A DNA stretch of 64,000 nt from an uncultured Alphaproteobacteria bacterium (GTDB lineage Bacteria > Pseudomonadota > Alphaproteobacteria > HIMB59 > GCA-002718135), in assembly GCA_902615745.1 (NCBI GenBank), contig CACMQB010000003.1, forward strand, positions 1 through 64,000, given 5' to 3'. The notes below the pieces were generated by a model that saw nothing but the letters and a program-made list of their open reading frames with translations, was not told the DNA's origin and made no database searches. The position numbers were made by a program, and so were the translations under genes. Below, one piece after another: positions 18,221 through 26,682 of the stretch (position 1 is its first letter; each line of letters starts with the position of its first letter).

Positions 18221-19376
18221 ATTTATCTTCACGCATTATAAAAAACATTAGTAAAGCAATCAAAAACATTATTACGCCTAATGCATACATATTAAATGTT
18301 AAACCAAAAGTTTCAGCTGAAATTCCAACTACAGCGGGTCCAAATATAGCTCCAACAAAAGCAATACTTGATACATGAGAAATTGTAACTGGAATTGGAT
18401 TTTGAGAATTTTTTACTGCCTGTCTAAATACTATGGGCATAACATTGGAAATTAACATTCCAAAAAGTGTTATGGCTATAAAAATGATAATTATATTTTG
18501 AGTAAAAATACTTAACACTAATATTGTAGATCCAACCATTGCAAAACATGGACCTACAATTATTTCACCAAGTTTTGTAATTAGTTTAGACGCAAACATA
18601 TTACTTATGATCTCACCTAAATTAAAAAAAATAACTATTGAACCGACTAAAAAAATTGGCGCAGAAAGATCGGTAACAAGCCATAGCGGTGACCATTGAA
18701 TTATTATTCCCATAAAAGCAATGATACACATATTAATTGATGCAAACATAATAATTTTGTAATTTGGAATTGAAAATCTTGGATTTTTGTTAACTACATC
18801 ATACTTTACATGCAATCCAAAAAAATACATTGTGAAAGTTGATATAAAAACAAAAAAACCTACAATAAAAGTAGTATAGACAGGGTCAATTTCTAAACCT
18901 AGGCATAAACTAGATATTCCTGCACCAAAAAGAAATCCAAAATTAAAGGATGATTTAAATATTGGATTAAGAATTTTTTTTGTTTTCTCTTCTATAATTG
19001 CAACTTGCGTAAAAATATTTGGAGCTTGTATGCCGATAGAAATCCCCCACAACATAGATACAAAAATAAAAAAAATATAAGAAGAGAAATAAAAAATAGA
19101 AAATGGAATAAATGCGTACAATAGCCTCGCAATTATTAAACAATTTGTGCTTCCTATTTTTGGGAGTAAAAACCGGGTTGTTAGTTGATTTGTAATTACA
19201 TTACAAATACCAAAAATAATAAATCCTATAGAAAATTCTGTTTTTGTCATATCAATCAAATCAAAAAGAATTGGTGAATTTACCATGAACATACTGAAGG
19301 TAAGTGTTGCAAAGAACCCTTGTGAAAAGGTTGCATAAAATGCAGTTTTTAATTCTTTAGTTTCTATATTTTCCAT
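18180..19376 (-). CDS. Major facilitator superfamily (YbfB-like/MFS) transporter; 3' end runs antisense into the tRNA-Leu gene
   Basis: About 12 hydrophobic segments; C-terminus ...REDKLVGVEGIEPTPPK is read from the tRNA complement. Confidence 0.8.
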   Translation of the reverse strand: MENIETKELKTAFYATFSQGFFATLTFSMFMVNSPILFDLIDMTKTEFSIGFIIFGICNVITNQLTTRFLLPKIGSTNCLIIARLLYAFIPFSIFYFSSYIFFIFVSMLWGISIGIQAPNIFTQVAIIEEKTKKILNPIFKSSFNFGFLFGAGISSLCLGLEIDPVYTTFIVGFFVFISTFTMYFFGLHVKYDVVNKNPRFSIPNYKIIMFASINMCIIAFMGIIIQWSPLWLVTDLSAPIFLVGSIVIFFNLGEIISNMFASKLITKLGEIIVGPCFAMVGSTILVLSIFTQNIIIIFIAITLFGMLISNVMPIVFRQAVKNSQNPIPVTISHVSSIAFVGAIFGPAVVGISAETFGLTFNMYALGVIMFLIALLMFFIMREDKLVGVEGIEPTPPK

Positions 19377-19451
19377 TTAGGTAATATTTATGATAATTTA
19401 GATTTAAAATCATTAATAGTATAAATCAAATTATTAAAAAAAATAAATTAA

Positions 19452-20036
19452 ATGAATTTTCTTAAAAAAACTTACAATTGGACTTTAGAAAAAGCACAAC
19501 ATAAAAACGCAAAGTGGTATTTGAGCTTAATATCATTTGCAGAAAGCTCATTTTTTCCAATTCCCCCAGACATACTTTTGATACCTATGGCATTAGCTTC
19601 CAAAGGAAAGGCTTTGTTTTATGCTTTTATGTGTACACTGTTTTCAGTTCTAGGTGGAATACTAGGATACGCAATAGGATATTTTTTTTATAATTCACTA
19701 GGTATTTATATTGTAGACTTTTATCATTTGGAAAATTCTTTTAATATTTTTGAAAATTATTACAAAGAATTTGGTATATTGATTGTTCTTGGCGCTGGAA
19801 TAACTCCATTTCCTTATAAATTTATTACAATTGCAAGCGGTGTATTTGGATTAAATATTTTTTTGTTTATTATTGTTTCAATTATTGGTCGAGGATTAAG
19901 ATTTTATTTAATTGCAATACTTCTTTATTTTTTTGGTGAAAAAATTAAGTTAATTATTGATAAATATTTTAATATTTTAACTATTGTGTTTTTTATTTTA
20001 CTTGTTGGTAGTGTTTTTATAATTAGATTTTTATGA
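19452..20036 (+). CDS. YqaA/DedA-like (SNARE-associated) membrane protein
   Basis: FAESSFFPIPPDILLIPMALA...GGILGYAIGYFFY...PFPYKFITIASG. Confidence 0.85.
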   Translation: MNFLKKTYNWTLEKAQHKNAKWYLSLISFAESSFFPIPPDILLIPMALASKGKALFYAFMCTLFSVLGGILGYAIGYFFYNSLGIYIVDFYHLENSFNIFENYYKEFGILIVLGAGITPFPYKFITIASGVFGLNIFLFIIVSIIGRGLRFYLIAILLYFFGEKIKLIIDKYFNILTIVFFILLVGSVFIIRFL

Positions 20037-20527
20037 TAATTCGTAATTGGACAACACTTTTATTTTTTATTGCGCTTATTTCGATATCATCAGCGTTAAT
20101 TGCAGAATATTTTTTTAATCTTCAGCCATGTGAATTATGTTTAAAGCAAAGACATCCGTATTATTTAATTTTAATATGTTTAATTTTGATATTTTTATTA
20201 AAAAATTTTAATAAAATTTGGCTTTATTTAGTAATACAGTTTGCATCAGTTTATGGGTTATTTTATTCTATATGGCACGTAGGAGTTGAAAATAAAATTC
20301 TTAAAGGACCAGCAGGTTGTTCAACAATGCTAACAAACAGTGAGAATGCTTCAGATCTCAAAGCACAGATTTTATCAAAGCAGGTAATCAGTTGTGATGA
20401 AGTTATTTGGAGTTTTTTTGGAATTTCTGCTGCTTCAATTAATACGCTTGTTTTACTAGTTATTTTTATTTTAAATGCTATTTATTTATTTAAATACTAT
20501 GGCATTAAAAAAGAAAAAAGCGTCTAA
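20033..20527 (+). CDS. dsbB: Disulfide bond formation protein DsbB
   Basis: QPCELCLKQRHPYY motif, multiple TM helices, second Cys pair region GCSTM...VISCDEV. Confidence 0.88.
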   Translation: MIIRNWTTLLFFIALISISSALIAEYFFNLQPCELCLKQRHPYYLILICLILIFLLKNFNKIWLYLVIQFASVYGLFYSIWHVGVENKILKGPAGCSTMLTNSENASDLKAQILSKQVISCDEVIWSFFGISAASINTLVLLVIFILNAIYLFKYYGIKKEKSV

Positions 20528-21068
20528 AAAAAAATCTTCGTTGAATAAAACTACTCATAGGGAGGTTTTGGAAGAAATCATAAGAGTTGATCATGCTGGT
20601 GAATATGGTGCCACTAAAATATATGATGGCCAAATAGCAATATTTGGGAAAAGCTCAAAACTTGGCAAAACAATTCAACATATGGCTGACCAAGAACAAG
20701 AGCATATTGATAAATTTAATGAATTAATATTGGAACATAGAGTTAGACCAACTGCTCTCCTTCCTTTATGGAATGTTGCAGGATACGCGCTTGGCGCATC
20801 CACTGCCTTAATGGGTGAAAAAGCTGCTATGGCTTGTACAGTTGCTGTAGAAAAAGTTATTGGTGAACATTATCAAGAACAGTTAGATCTTTTAGGAGAT
20901 GATCACAAAGATTTAAAAAAAACAATTTCTAAATTCCGAGATGATGAACTAGAGCACCATGATATTGGAATAGAACACGATGCGGAAAAAGCCCCAGGTT
21001 ATAAAATTATGTCAAAAGTAATTGAGCTTGGATGCAAGACGGCGATTGCAATTTCAAAAAAAATTTAA
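20499..21068 (+). CDS. coq7: Demethoxyubiquinone hydroxylase (Coq7 family)
   Basis: IIRVDHAGEYGATKIYDGQ, DQEQEHIDKFN, EKVIGEHY, DDELEHHDIGIEHDAE diiron motifs; start at MALKKKKAS. Confidence 0.93.
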   Translation: MALKKKKASKKKSSLNKTTHREVLEEIIRVDHAGEYGATKIYDGQIAIFGKSSKLGKTIQHMADQEQEHIDKFNELILEHRVRPTALLPLWNVAGYALGASTALMGEKAAMACTVAVEKVIGEHYQEQLDLLGDDHKDLKKTISKFRDDELEHHDIGIEHDAEKAPGYKIMSKVIELGCKTAIAISKKI

Positions 21069-21619
21069 TTTTCTAATTCTGTATCCCAATATAAATAGTC
21101 TCTCCAAGTTTCATGTAAAAAATTAGGAGGAAAATTTCTGCCATTATTTTGTAGTTGAATAGAAGATGGTCGAAGTGGTTTTTTAAAAAGTTTCATATCT
21201 GTATTGTGAATTAATTTTCTTCCCTTTTTTAAATTACATGATGTACAAGCAGAAACTACGTTCTCCCATGTAGTTTTTCCATTTAAGCATTTAGGCACTA
21301 AGTGATCAAATGTTAGTTCATTAGCAGGGAATCGATTAGTACAATACTGGCAAGTAAAATTATCTCTTAAAAATACATTAAAACGAGTGAACGCAGGTCT
21401 TCTTTGAGGTGTTACATAATCTTTAAGTGCAATTACACTTGGTAACTTGAAAGTCAGATTTGGAGAATGAACTTCATGCTCATAATTTTCAATTACTGAA
21501 ACTCTTTCAAGAAAAACGGCTTTGATGGCATCTTGCCATGAACATAAGGAAAGTGGGTAATAGGATAGTGGCCGAAAATCAGCATTAAGGACCAAAGCTG
21601 GATTTTCTGCCGTACTCAT
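21065..21619 (-). CDS. HNH endonuclease
   Basis: CQYCTNRFPANELTFDHLVPKCLNGKTTWENVVSACTSCNLKKG. Confidence 0.9.
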   Translation of the reverse strand: MSTAENPALVLNADFRPLSYYPLSLCSWQDAIKAVFLERVSVIENYEHEVHSPNLTFKLPSVIALKDYVTPQRRPAFTRFNVFLRDNFTCQYCTNRFPANELTFDHLVPKCLNGKTTWENVVSACTSCNLKKGRKLIHNTDMKLFKKPLRPSSIQLQNNGRNFPPNFLHETWRDYLYWDTELEN

Positions 21620-21683
21620 TTTAGTTTCTACTCACCCAAGTCATATTATTCAGATAGTAATATAATATTAAGATTCGATTACT

Positions 21684-22358
21684 TTAAATATTTTTTTTAA
21701 TAAAATTTTGGAATAAAGTTATTGTTTCTTGCGACATAGTATGCTCATCATTTGGTAGAAGGTGAGATTCAAATTTGAAATTATAATTTTTTAGGATTTC
21801 AACTGATTGATTAAAATTCGAAACAGGCAGTACATTATCTAGTCCACCATGTGAAATAAATATTGGTGTTTCTAAAAATGAATTTTTAGGAACAAATTCT
21901 CTTGAAATTATTCTTGAAGAAATAATTGCTATGCCAGCTAATTTTTTATTAAGAGATTGACCCAATTCAAACGCCATTATTCCTCCTTGGGAAAAGCCCA
22001 TAACAAAACAATCACTCATCTCAATATTTAAATCATTTGTAAGAAGAGATATTGTATTAGAAATTTTTTTAACATTTTCATTTATTAAATTTTTAACATT
22101 TTCAAAATCTTTTGGACCAACTTCAGAAATATAAACACCGTTTAGGTATAAATCAAACCATTGATAACCCATTGGATTGCCAGGCATAATACTTGGTGCA
22201 TTTAAAGCTACATAATGCATTCCCCATTCATCTTGATCTAAAGGTTCTGCCAAATGAATAAAGTTAGCAGCATTATCACCATAACCATGAAGCATTACCA
22301 TTAATTTCTTAGGTTTATCGTGTTTTGATATTGATGGGCCTACTAATATATTATCCAT
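21684..22358 (-). CDS. Alpha/beta hydrolase, phospholipase/carboxylesterase family
   Basis: VMLHGYGDNAANF, FVMGFSQGGIMAFELG, HGGLDNVLPVS, catalytic His in DEHTMS. Confidence 0.85.
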   Translation of the reverse strand: MDNILVGPSISKHDKPKKLMVMLHGYGDNAANFIHLAEPLDQDEWGMHYVALNAPSIMPGNPMGYQWFDLYLNGVYISEVGPKDFENVKNLINENVKKISNTISLLTNDLNIEMSDCFVMGFSQGGIMAFELGQSLNKKLAGIAIISSRIISREFVPKNSFLETPIFISHGGLDNVLPVSNFNQSVEILKNYNFKFESHLLPNDEHTMSQETITLFQNFIKKNI

Positions 22359-22416
22359 ATTGATCTTATGTATGAATTCTTGCTTCATTCAAGAAAAGTT
22401 TTATATAGATACTAAT

Positions 22417-22611
22417 ATGAGCACAATGCAGATAGTACTTGTCTTATTTATGGCTGCAACTTTAGCGGTTGTTGTCATTGGTGTAATAGCCATGGCAGTA
22501 AATGGAAAACTTAATAAAAATCATAGTAATAAACTAATGCGTTTAAGAGTACTTTTTCAAGCTTTAGCTATATTTGTTTTTGTACTAATTGTCTGGCTAG
22601 CAAGAAATTAG
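22417..22611 (+). CDS. Twin-transmembrane HIG1-domain-like small protein
   Basis: 64 aa, two TM helices around NGKLNKNHSNKLMRLRVLFQALAI. Confidence 0.75.
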   Translation: MSTMQIVLVLFMAATLAVVVIGVIAMAVNGKLNKNHSNKLMRLRVLFQALAIFVFVLIVWLARN

Positions 22612-22665
22612 TATTTAGACTCTAGAAAAATTTTATAATATTTAGTATACAGTTGGTAGGTTTAT

Positions 22666-22848
22666 ATGGGCATTCACTTTAATCACAAGTCTAAAGCGGG
22701 GGACCGCAAAATGCAAAAAGAACTAAAGCTTAAAATGAAAGCTGAGGAACGTAAAAAGAAACGTGAAGAGCAAGAAAGGCTTAAAATGGAAGAGGAAATG
22801 CGTAAACTTGAAGAGCTTACAAGGCCTGATAAAGAAGAAAATCAGTAA
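22666..22848 (+). CDS. Small highly charged helical protein of unknown function
   Basis: 60 aa, Lys/Glu-rich coiled-coil composition; genuine intergenic ORF between two supported genes. Confidence 0.5.
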   Translation: MGIHFNHKSKAGDRKMQKELKLKMKAEERKKKREEQERLKMEEEMRKLEELTRPDKEENQ

Positions 22849-22882
22849 TAGTAGAAATATTAATTACTAAAAATTTTAAAAT

Positions 22883-23701
22883 TTACTTACTGGGTAAAGG
22901 ATAATGTTCAGCTATGAACTTCTTTAAAATTTCTAATGTTTGATCAGCTTCTTCTAAGAGCATCATATGCCCACAATCTTCAATAATCTTTACTTCCGAT
23001 CCTTTGATATAATCAGCAAGAATTTTTCCATCTTTTAAACGGCACATTCTATCTTGTGCACCTAATATAGAAAGAGTAGGTAAATCCAATTTCTTAGCAA
23101 TCTCAGGTCCATTTTTATAATTATCACATGCTCTAAAATCGACACCTAGAGTATCTTTAATTTCTTTATTTTGAACAATCATGGAACCAACATTTAGGTG
23201 ATATAAACCTGGAACAGGATGACCTCCAAAATGTCCTGCTGGACCGTGCGCAAAATCCATCATAAGATCAACAGCCTTAGGATTACTCTCTTCAGCTAGC
23301 TTTAGTAATTCTGGGTTCATGGGAATAGCAGACGCACCGCCCATAAGAGTTAAAGTTTTAATTTTTTCTGGGTGTTGAGCAACACATTCCATTGTTACAA
23401 GACAGCCTTGAGAATGTCCAACTAGTGAAGCTTCTTTACATCCAACTGCACCAATAACATCACCAACCCAGTTTCCCATTTCTTCAATAGTTTTTAAACT
23501 TTCACCAGAAGATAATCCGTGACCTGGTAAATCAACTGCTAAAACACTGTATCCACGGAATGCAAAGTAACGTGTTTGCAAAACCCAAACCATGTGACTT
23601 AGTCCACTACCGTGAACAAAAATAATAAGAGGTTTATTTTTATCAAAAGGTCTGCCTCCAGTGGAGGCAAACGTATCAGTACCGCGAACTTTAAACTTCA
23701 T
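22883..23701 (-). CDS. Alpha/beta hydrolase
   Basis: FVHGSGLSHMVW, VGHSQGCLVTME, ILGAQDRMCRL, EDCGHMMLLEE. Confidence 0.9.
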   Translation of the reverse strand: MKFKVRGTDTFASTGGRPFDKNKPLIIFVHGSGLSHMVWVLQTRYFAFRGYSVLAVDLPGHGLSSGESLKTIEEMGNWVGDVIGAVGCKEASLVGHSQGCLVTMECVAQHPEKIKTLTLMGGASAIPMNPELLKLAEESNPKAVDLMMDFAHGPAGHFGGHPVPGLYHLNVGSMIVQNKEIKDTLGVDFRACDNYKNGPEIAKKLDLPTLSILGAQDRMCRLKDGKILADYIKGSEVKIIEDCGHMMLLEEADQTLEILKKFIAEHYPLPSK

Positions 23702-25012
23702 TTATTTGTTTGCAACTAAACGAGGTTTTTTGGCTGCTCTGAATCCATCTTCGAAATCATTTACAATATCTTCAAAGTCTTCTAAGCCAACAGATAATCT
23801 AATCATATCATGAGATAGTCCAGCAAATTTTAAAGTTGCCTCATCCATTTGTGAGTGCGTTGCAGATGCTGGGTGTATAACTAGTGTTCTCGCATCACCT
23901 ACATTTGCTAAATGAGATGCAAGTTTAACATTGTTAATAAATGCAGCTCCAGCCTCCTTGCCACCTTTAATTCCAAAAGCGATCATTGAGCCAGTACCCT
24001 TAGGAAGAATTTTTTCAGCAAGTTCCTTATCTGGATGTCCTGGTGCGCTAGCATGTGAAACCCACGCAACACTGTCATGATTTGATAAATACTCAACCAT
24101 TTTCAAAGCATTAGAACAATGTTTTTCCATTCGAAGAGAGAGGGTTTCTAAACCATGTAAAATATTCCATGCATTTTGTGGTGCTAAACACGGCCCCATA
24201 TCTCTCATACCCTCAGCTCTTGCCATCATTGTAAAAGCTGTTGGGCCAAATTCTTCTGCAAATGATAATCCATGATAGCCCTCATAAGGTTCTGTCATAG
24301 AAGGAAATTTATCATTTTGCATCCAATCAAAAGTTCCACCTTCAACTAATATTCCTGCCATAGAAGAACCATTACCACTCATCCATTTAGTTAGTGAGTG
24401 GACAACAAGGTCAGCTCCGTGTTCAAAAGGTCTACACAAATAAGGAGTTTGATAAGTACTATCAATAATTAGTGGGATACCAGCTTCTTTTGCTATGTTT
24501 GAAACTTCAGGCATGTTCATCAATTCATTACCAGGATTACCAACAAGCTCACCAAAAATACCTTTGGTATTTGGTTGAATTGCTTTTTTAAAACCTTCTG
24601 TATCTCTTGGTTTTACAAAAGTTGTTTTAATACCAAACTTAGGAAGCGTTAATCTAAATAAATTTACAGTTCCACCGTAAAGCTGAGAAGAAACAACCAT
24701 GTGATCACCAGCGTTACAAAGGGTCATAATAGTTAAAAATATTGCACTCATTCCAGATGCAGTTGCAAGAGCAGCTGTTCCTCCTTCAAGTGCACAAACT
24801 CTTTCTTCTAGAACTTGTACTGTTGGGTTGGACATACGACTATAAATATGACCACCTCTTTCTAAATTAAAAAGTGCTGCCGCATGATCAACATCATCAA
24901 ACATATATGAAGTTGTTTGATAAATTGGTACTTGCCTTGAGCCAGCGTTTTTACTTGGTTGATAACCAGCATGTAGACTTAGTGTGTCAAATTTATAAGT
25001 TTTTGGATCCAT
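23702..25012 (-). CDS. metY: O-acetylhomoserine sulfhydrylase-like PLP enzyme (MetY family)
   Basis: DTLSLHAGYQPS, YSRMSNPTVQVLEERV, VHSLTKWMSGNG PLP-Lys region, TLVIHPASATHSQ, IRLSVGLEDFEDI. Confidence 0.88.
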   Translation of the reverse strand: MDPKTYKFDTLSLHAGYQPSKNAGSRQVPIYQTTSYMFDDVDHAAALFNLERGGHIYSRMSNPTVQVLEERVCALEGGTAALATASGMSAIFLTIMTLCNAGDHMVVSSQLYGGTVNLFRLTLPKFGIKTTFVKPRDTEGFKKAIQPNTKGIFGELVGNPGNELMNMPEVSNIAKEAGIPLIIDSTYQTPYLCRPFEHGADLVVHSLTKWMSGNGSSMAGILVEGGTFDWMQNDKFPSMTEPYEGYHGLSFAEEFGPTAFTMMARAEGMRDMGPCLAPQNAWNILHGLETLSLRMEKHCSNALKMVEYLSNHDSVAWVSHASAPGHPDKELAEKILPKGTGSMIAFGIKGGKEAGAAFINNVKLASHLANVGDARTLVIHPASATHSQMDEATLKFAGLSHDMIRLSVGLEDFEDIVNDFEDGFRAAKKPRLVANK

Positions 25013-26644
25013 TTATAACTCCTTTGCTTTTGTTCTTAATTCAAACTTTTGTATCTTCCCAGTTGATGTTTTTGGTAATTCACCAAAGATTACATGCTTT
25101 GGTCTTTTAAATCCAGCCATATTTTCTTTACAAAACTGAATTATATCCTCTTCTGTGGCATTTTTTCCAGGAGCTAGTTCTACAAAAGCACATGGTGTTT
25201 CACCCCACTTCTCATCTGGCTTGGCAACTACTGCAACCAAGGAAACAGCTGGGTGTTTAGCAACTACATTTTCCACTTCCACAGATGAAATATTTTCTCC
25301 TCCAGAAATTATGATATCTTTCGATCTATCTTTTATTTGAATATATCCATCAGGATAGACAACCGCTAAATCACCAGAGTGAAACCATCCATTATTCATG
25401 GATGTTTCAGTCGCCTCTTTATTTTTATAATATCCTTTCATTACTACATTACCTCGAATTAAAATCTCTCCCATGGTTTCTCCATCCATTGGAACTTTTT
25501 CATAGGTCTCTGGATCAGCAACACATACTTCTTCAGTATTTGGGTAACGAACACCTTGTCTTGCTTTAATATCAGCTTTTTCAGATTTTGATTGTGATTC
25601 CCATTCTTCATTCCAAGCACACTGAAGGATATGACCGTATGTTTCAGTTAATCCATATACATGCATAACTTCAAAACCTAAGTTATCCATCTTTTCAAGA
25701 ATTGCACTCGTTGGTGGAGCACCAGCAGTTAATACATATACTTTATGATTTATTTCTTTTTTATCTTTTTCATCAGCATTAGCAATTAAACTTAAAACTA
25801 TAGGAGCGCCTCCAAAATGAGTTACTTTGTATTTATCTATTAAATTATAAATATCTTTTGCAACAATGTACCTGCAGCAAATAATCTTTGCATTTATTAA
25901 AGCGGCTGTCCAAGGGTAGCCCCATCCGTTACAGTGGAACATTGGAACAGTATAAAGAAATGTTAATTTATTAGGCATGTTCCATGCCGTAACACTTCCT
26001 GTAGACATTAAATATGATCCACGGTGGTGATACACCACACCTTTTGGTTTACCGGTTGTGCCTGATGTATAGCTTAGTGAGATTGCTTGCCATTCATCTT
26101 CAGGTAAAGACCAATTATAATTGTCATCACCTGTTTGTAAAAATTCTTCATATGCCATTTCTCCAATTTGTTCACCCTCACCATCTTTAAAAACTGCCTG
26201 ATCATCATGAATGTCAATAATAGGAATATTCTTCCCATATATTTTTAAAGCCTTTTTCATTGTAGGTGAAAATTGAGTATCAGTTATAAGAAGTTTTGCA
26301 TCACTATGATCTAGAATATACGCAATTGTATCTGCATCAAGTCTAGTATTGATCGTATTAATAACTCCGCCAGTCATTGGGATAGAATAATGTGCTTCGA
26401 ATAATTCTGGGGTATTTGCCGCTATGATTGAAACGGTACTTCCTTTTGTAATTCCTTTTTTTGCTAATGCACTAGCAAACTTGGTACATCGATTATAGGT
26501 TTCAAGCCAAGTGTAACTTCTTTTTCCATAAACTAAAGAGTCATAGTTTGGATAAATATCTTTCACGCGAGTTATAAAACTTAATGGTGATAGTGGAACA
26601 AAATTGGCTGAATTTTTATCTAGGTTTGTATCAAAATTACTCAT
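25013..26644 (-). CDS. Acyl-CoA synthetase (AMP-forming), resembling 3-(methylthio)propionyl-CoA ligase (DmdB) / medium-chain ligases
   Basis: LSYTSGTTGKPKGVVYHHRG, GGAPIV, HVYGLTETYGH, GWFHSGDLAVVYPDGYIQIKDRSKDIIISGGENISS, KTSTGKIQKFELR. Confidence 0.88.
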   Translation of the reverse strand: MSNFDTNLDKNSANFVPLSPLSFITRVKDIYPNYDSLVYGKRSYTWLETYNRCTKFASALAKKGITKGSTVSIIAANTPELFEAHYSIPMTGGVINTINTRLDADTIAYILDHSDAKLLITDTQFSPTMKKALKIYGKNIPIIDIHDDQAVFKDGEGEQIGEMAYEEFLQTGDDNYNWSLPEDEWQAISLSYTSGTTGKPKGVVYHHRGSYLMSTGSVTAWNMPNKLTFLYTVPMFHCNGWGYPWTAALINAKIICCRYIVAKDIYNLIDKYKVTHFGGAPIVLSLIANADEKDKKEINHKVYVLTAGAPPTSAILEKMDNLGFEVMHVYGLTETYGHILQCAWNEEWESQSKSEKADIKARQGVRYPNTEEVCVADPETYEKVPMDGETMGEILIRGNVVMKGYYKNKEATETSMNNGWFHSGDLAVVYPDGYIQIKDRSKDIIISGGENISSVEVENVVAKHPAVSLVAVVAKPDEKWGETPCAFVELAPGKNATEEDIIQFCKENMAGFKRPKHVIFGELPKTSTGKIQKFELRTKAKEL

Positions 26645-26682
26645 CTGTTTCCTAAAAGGATCAAATACTACAAGAAATTAAT

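Noticed and set aside
18142-18378. + strand ORF MAELVDAPDSKSGHFGGVGSIPSTPTN...
   Set aside because: Translation of the tRNA-Leu gene itself followed by antisense of the MFS gene; a well-known type of annotation artefact.
21065-21619. HNH endonuclease considered as a mobile or defence element
   Set aside because: Stand-alone housekeeping-like HNH protein with no neighbouring methylase, intron, phage or toxin signature.
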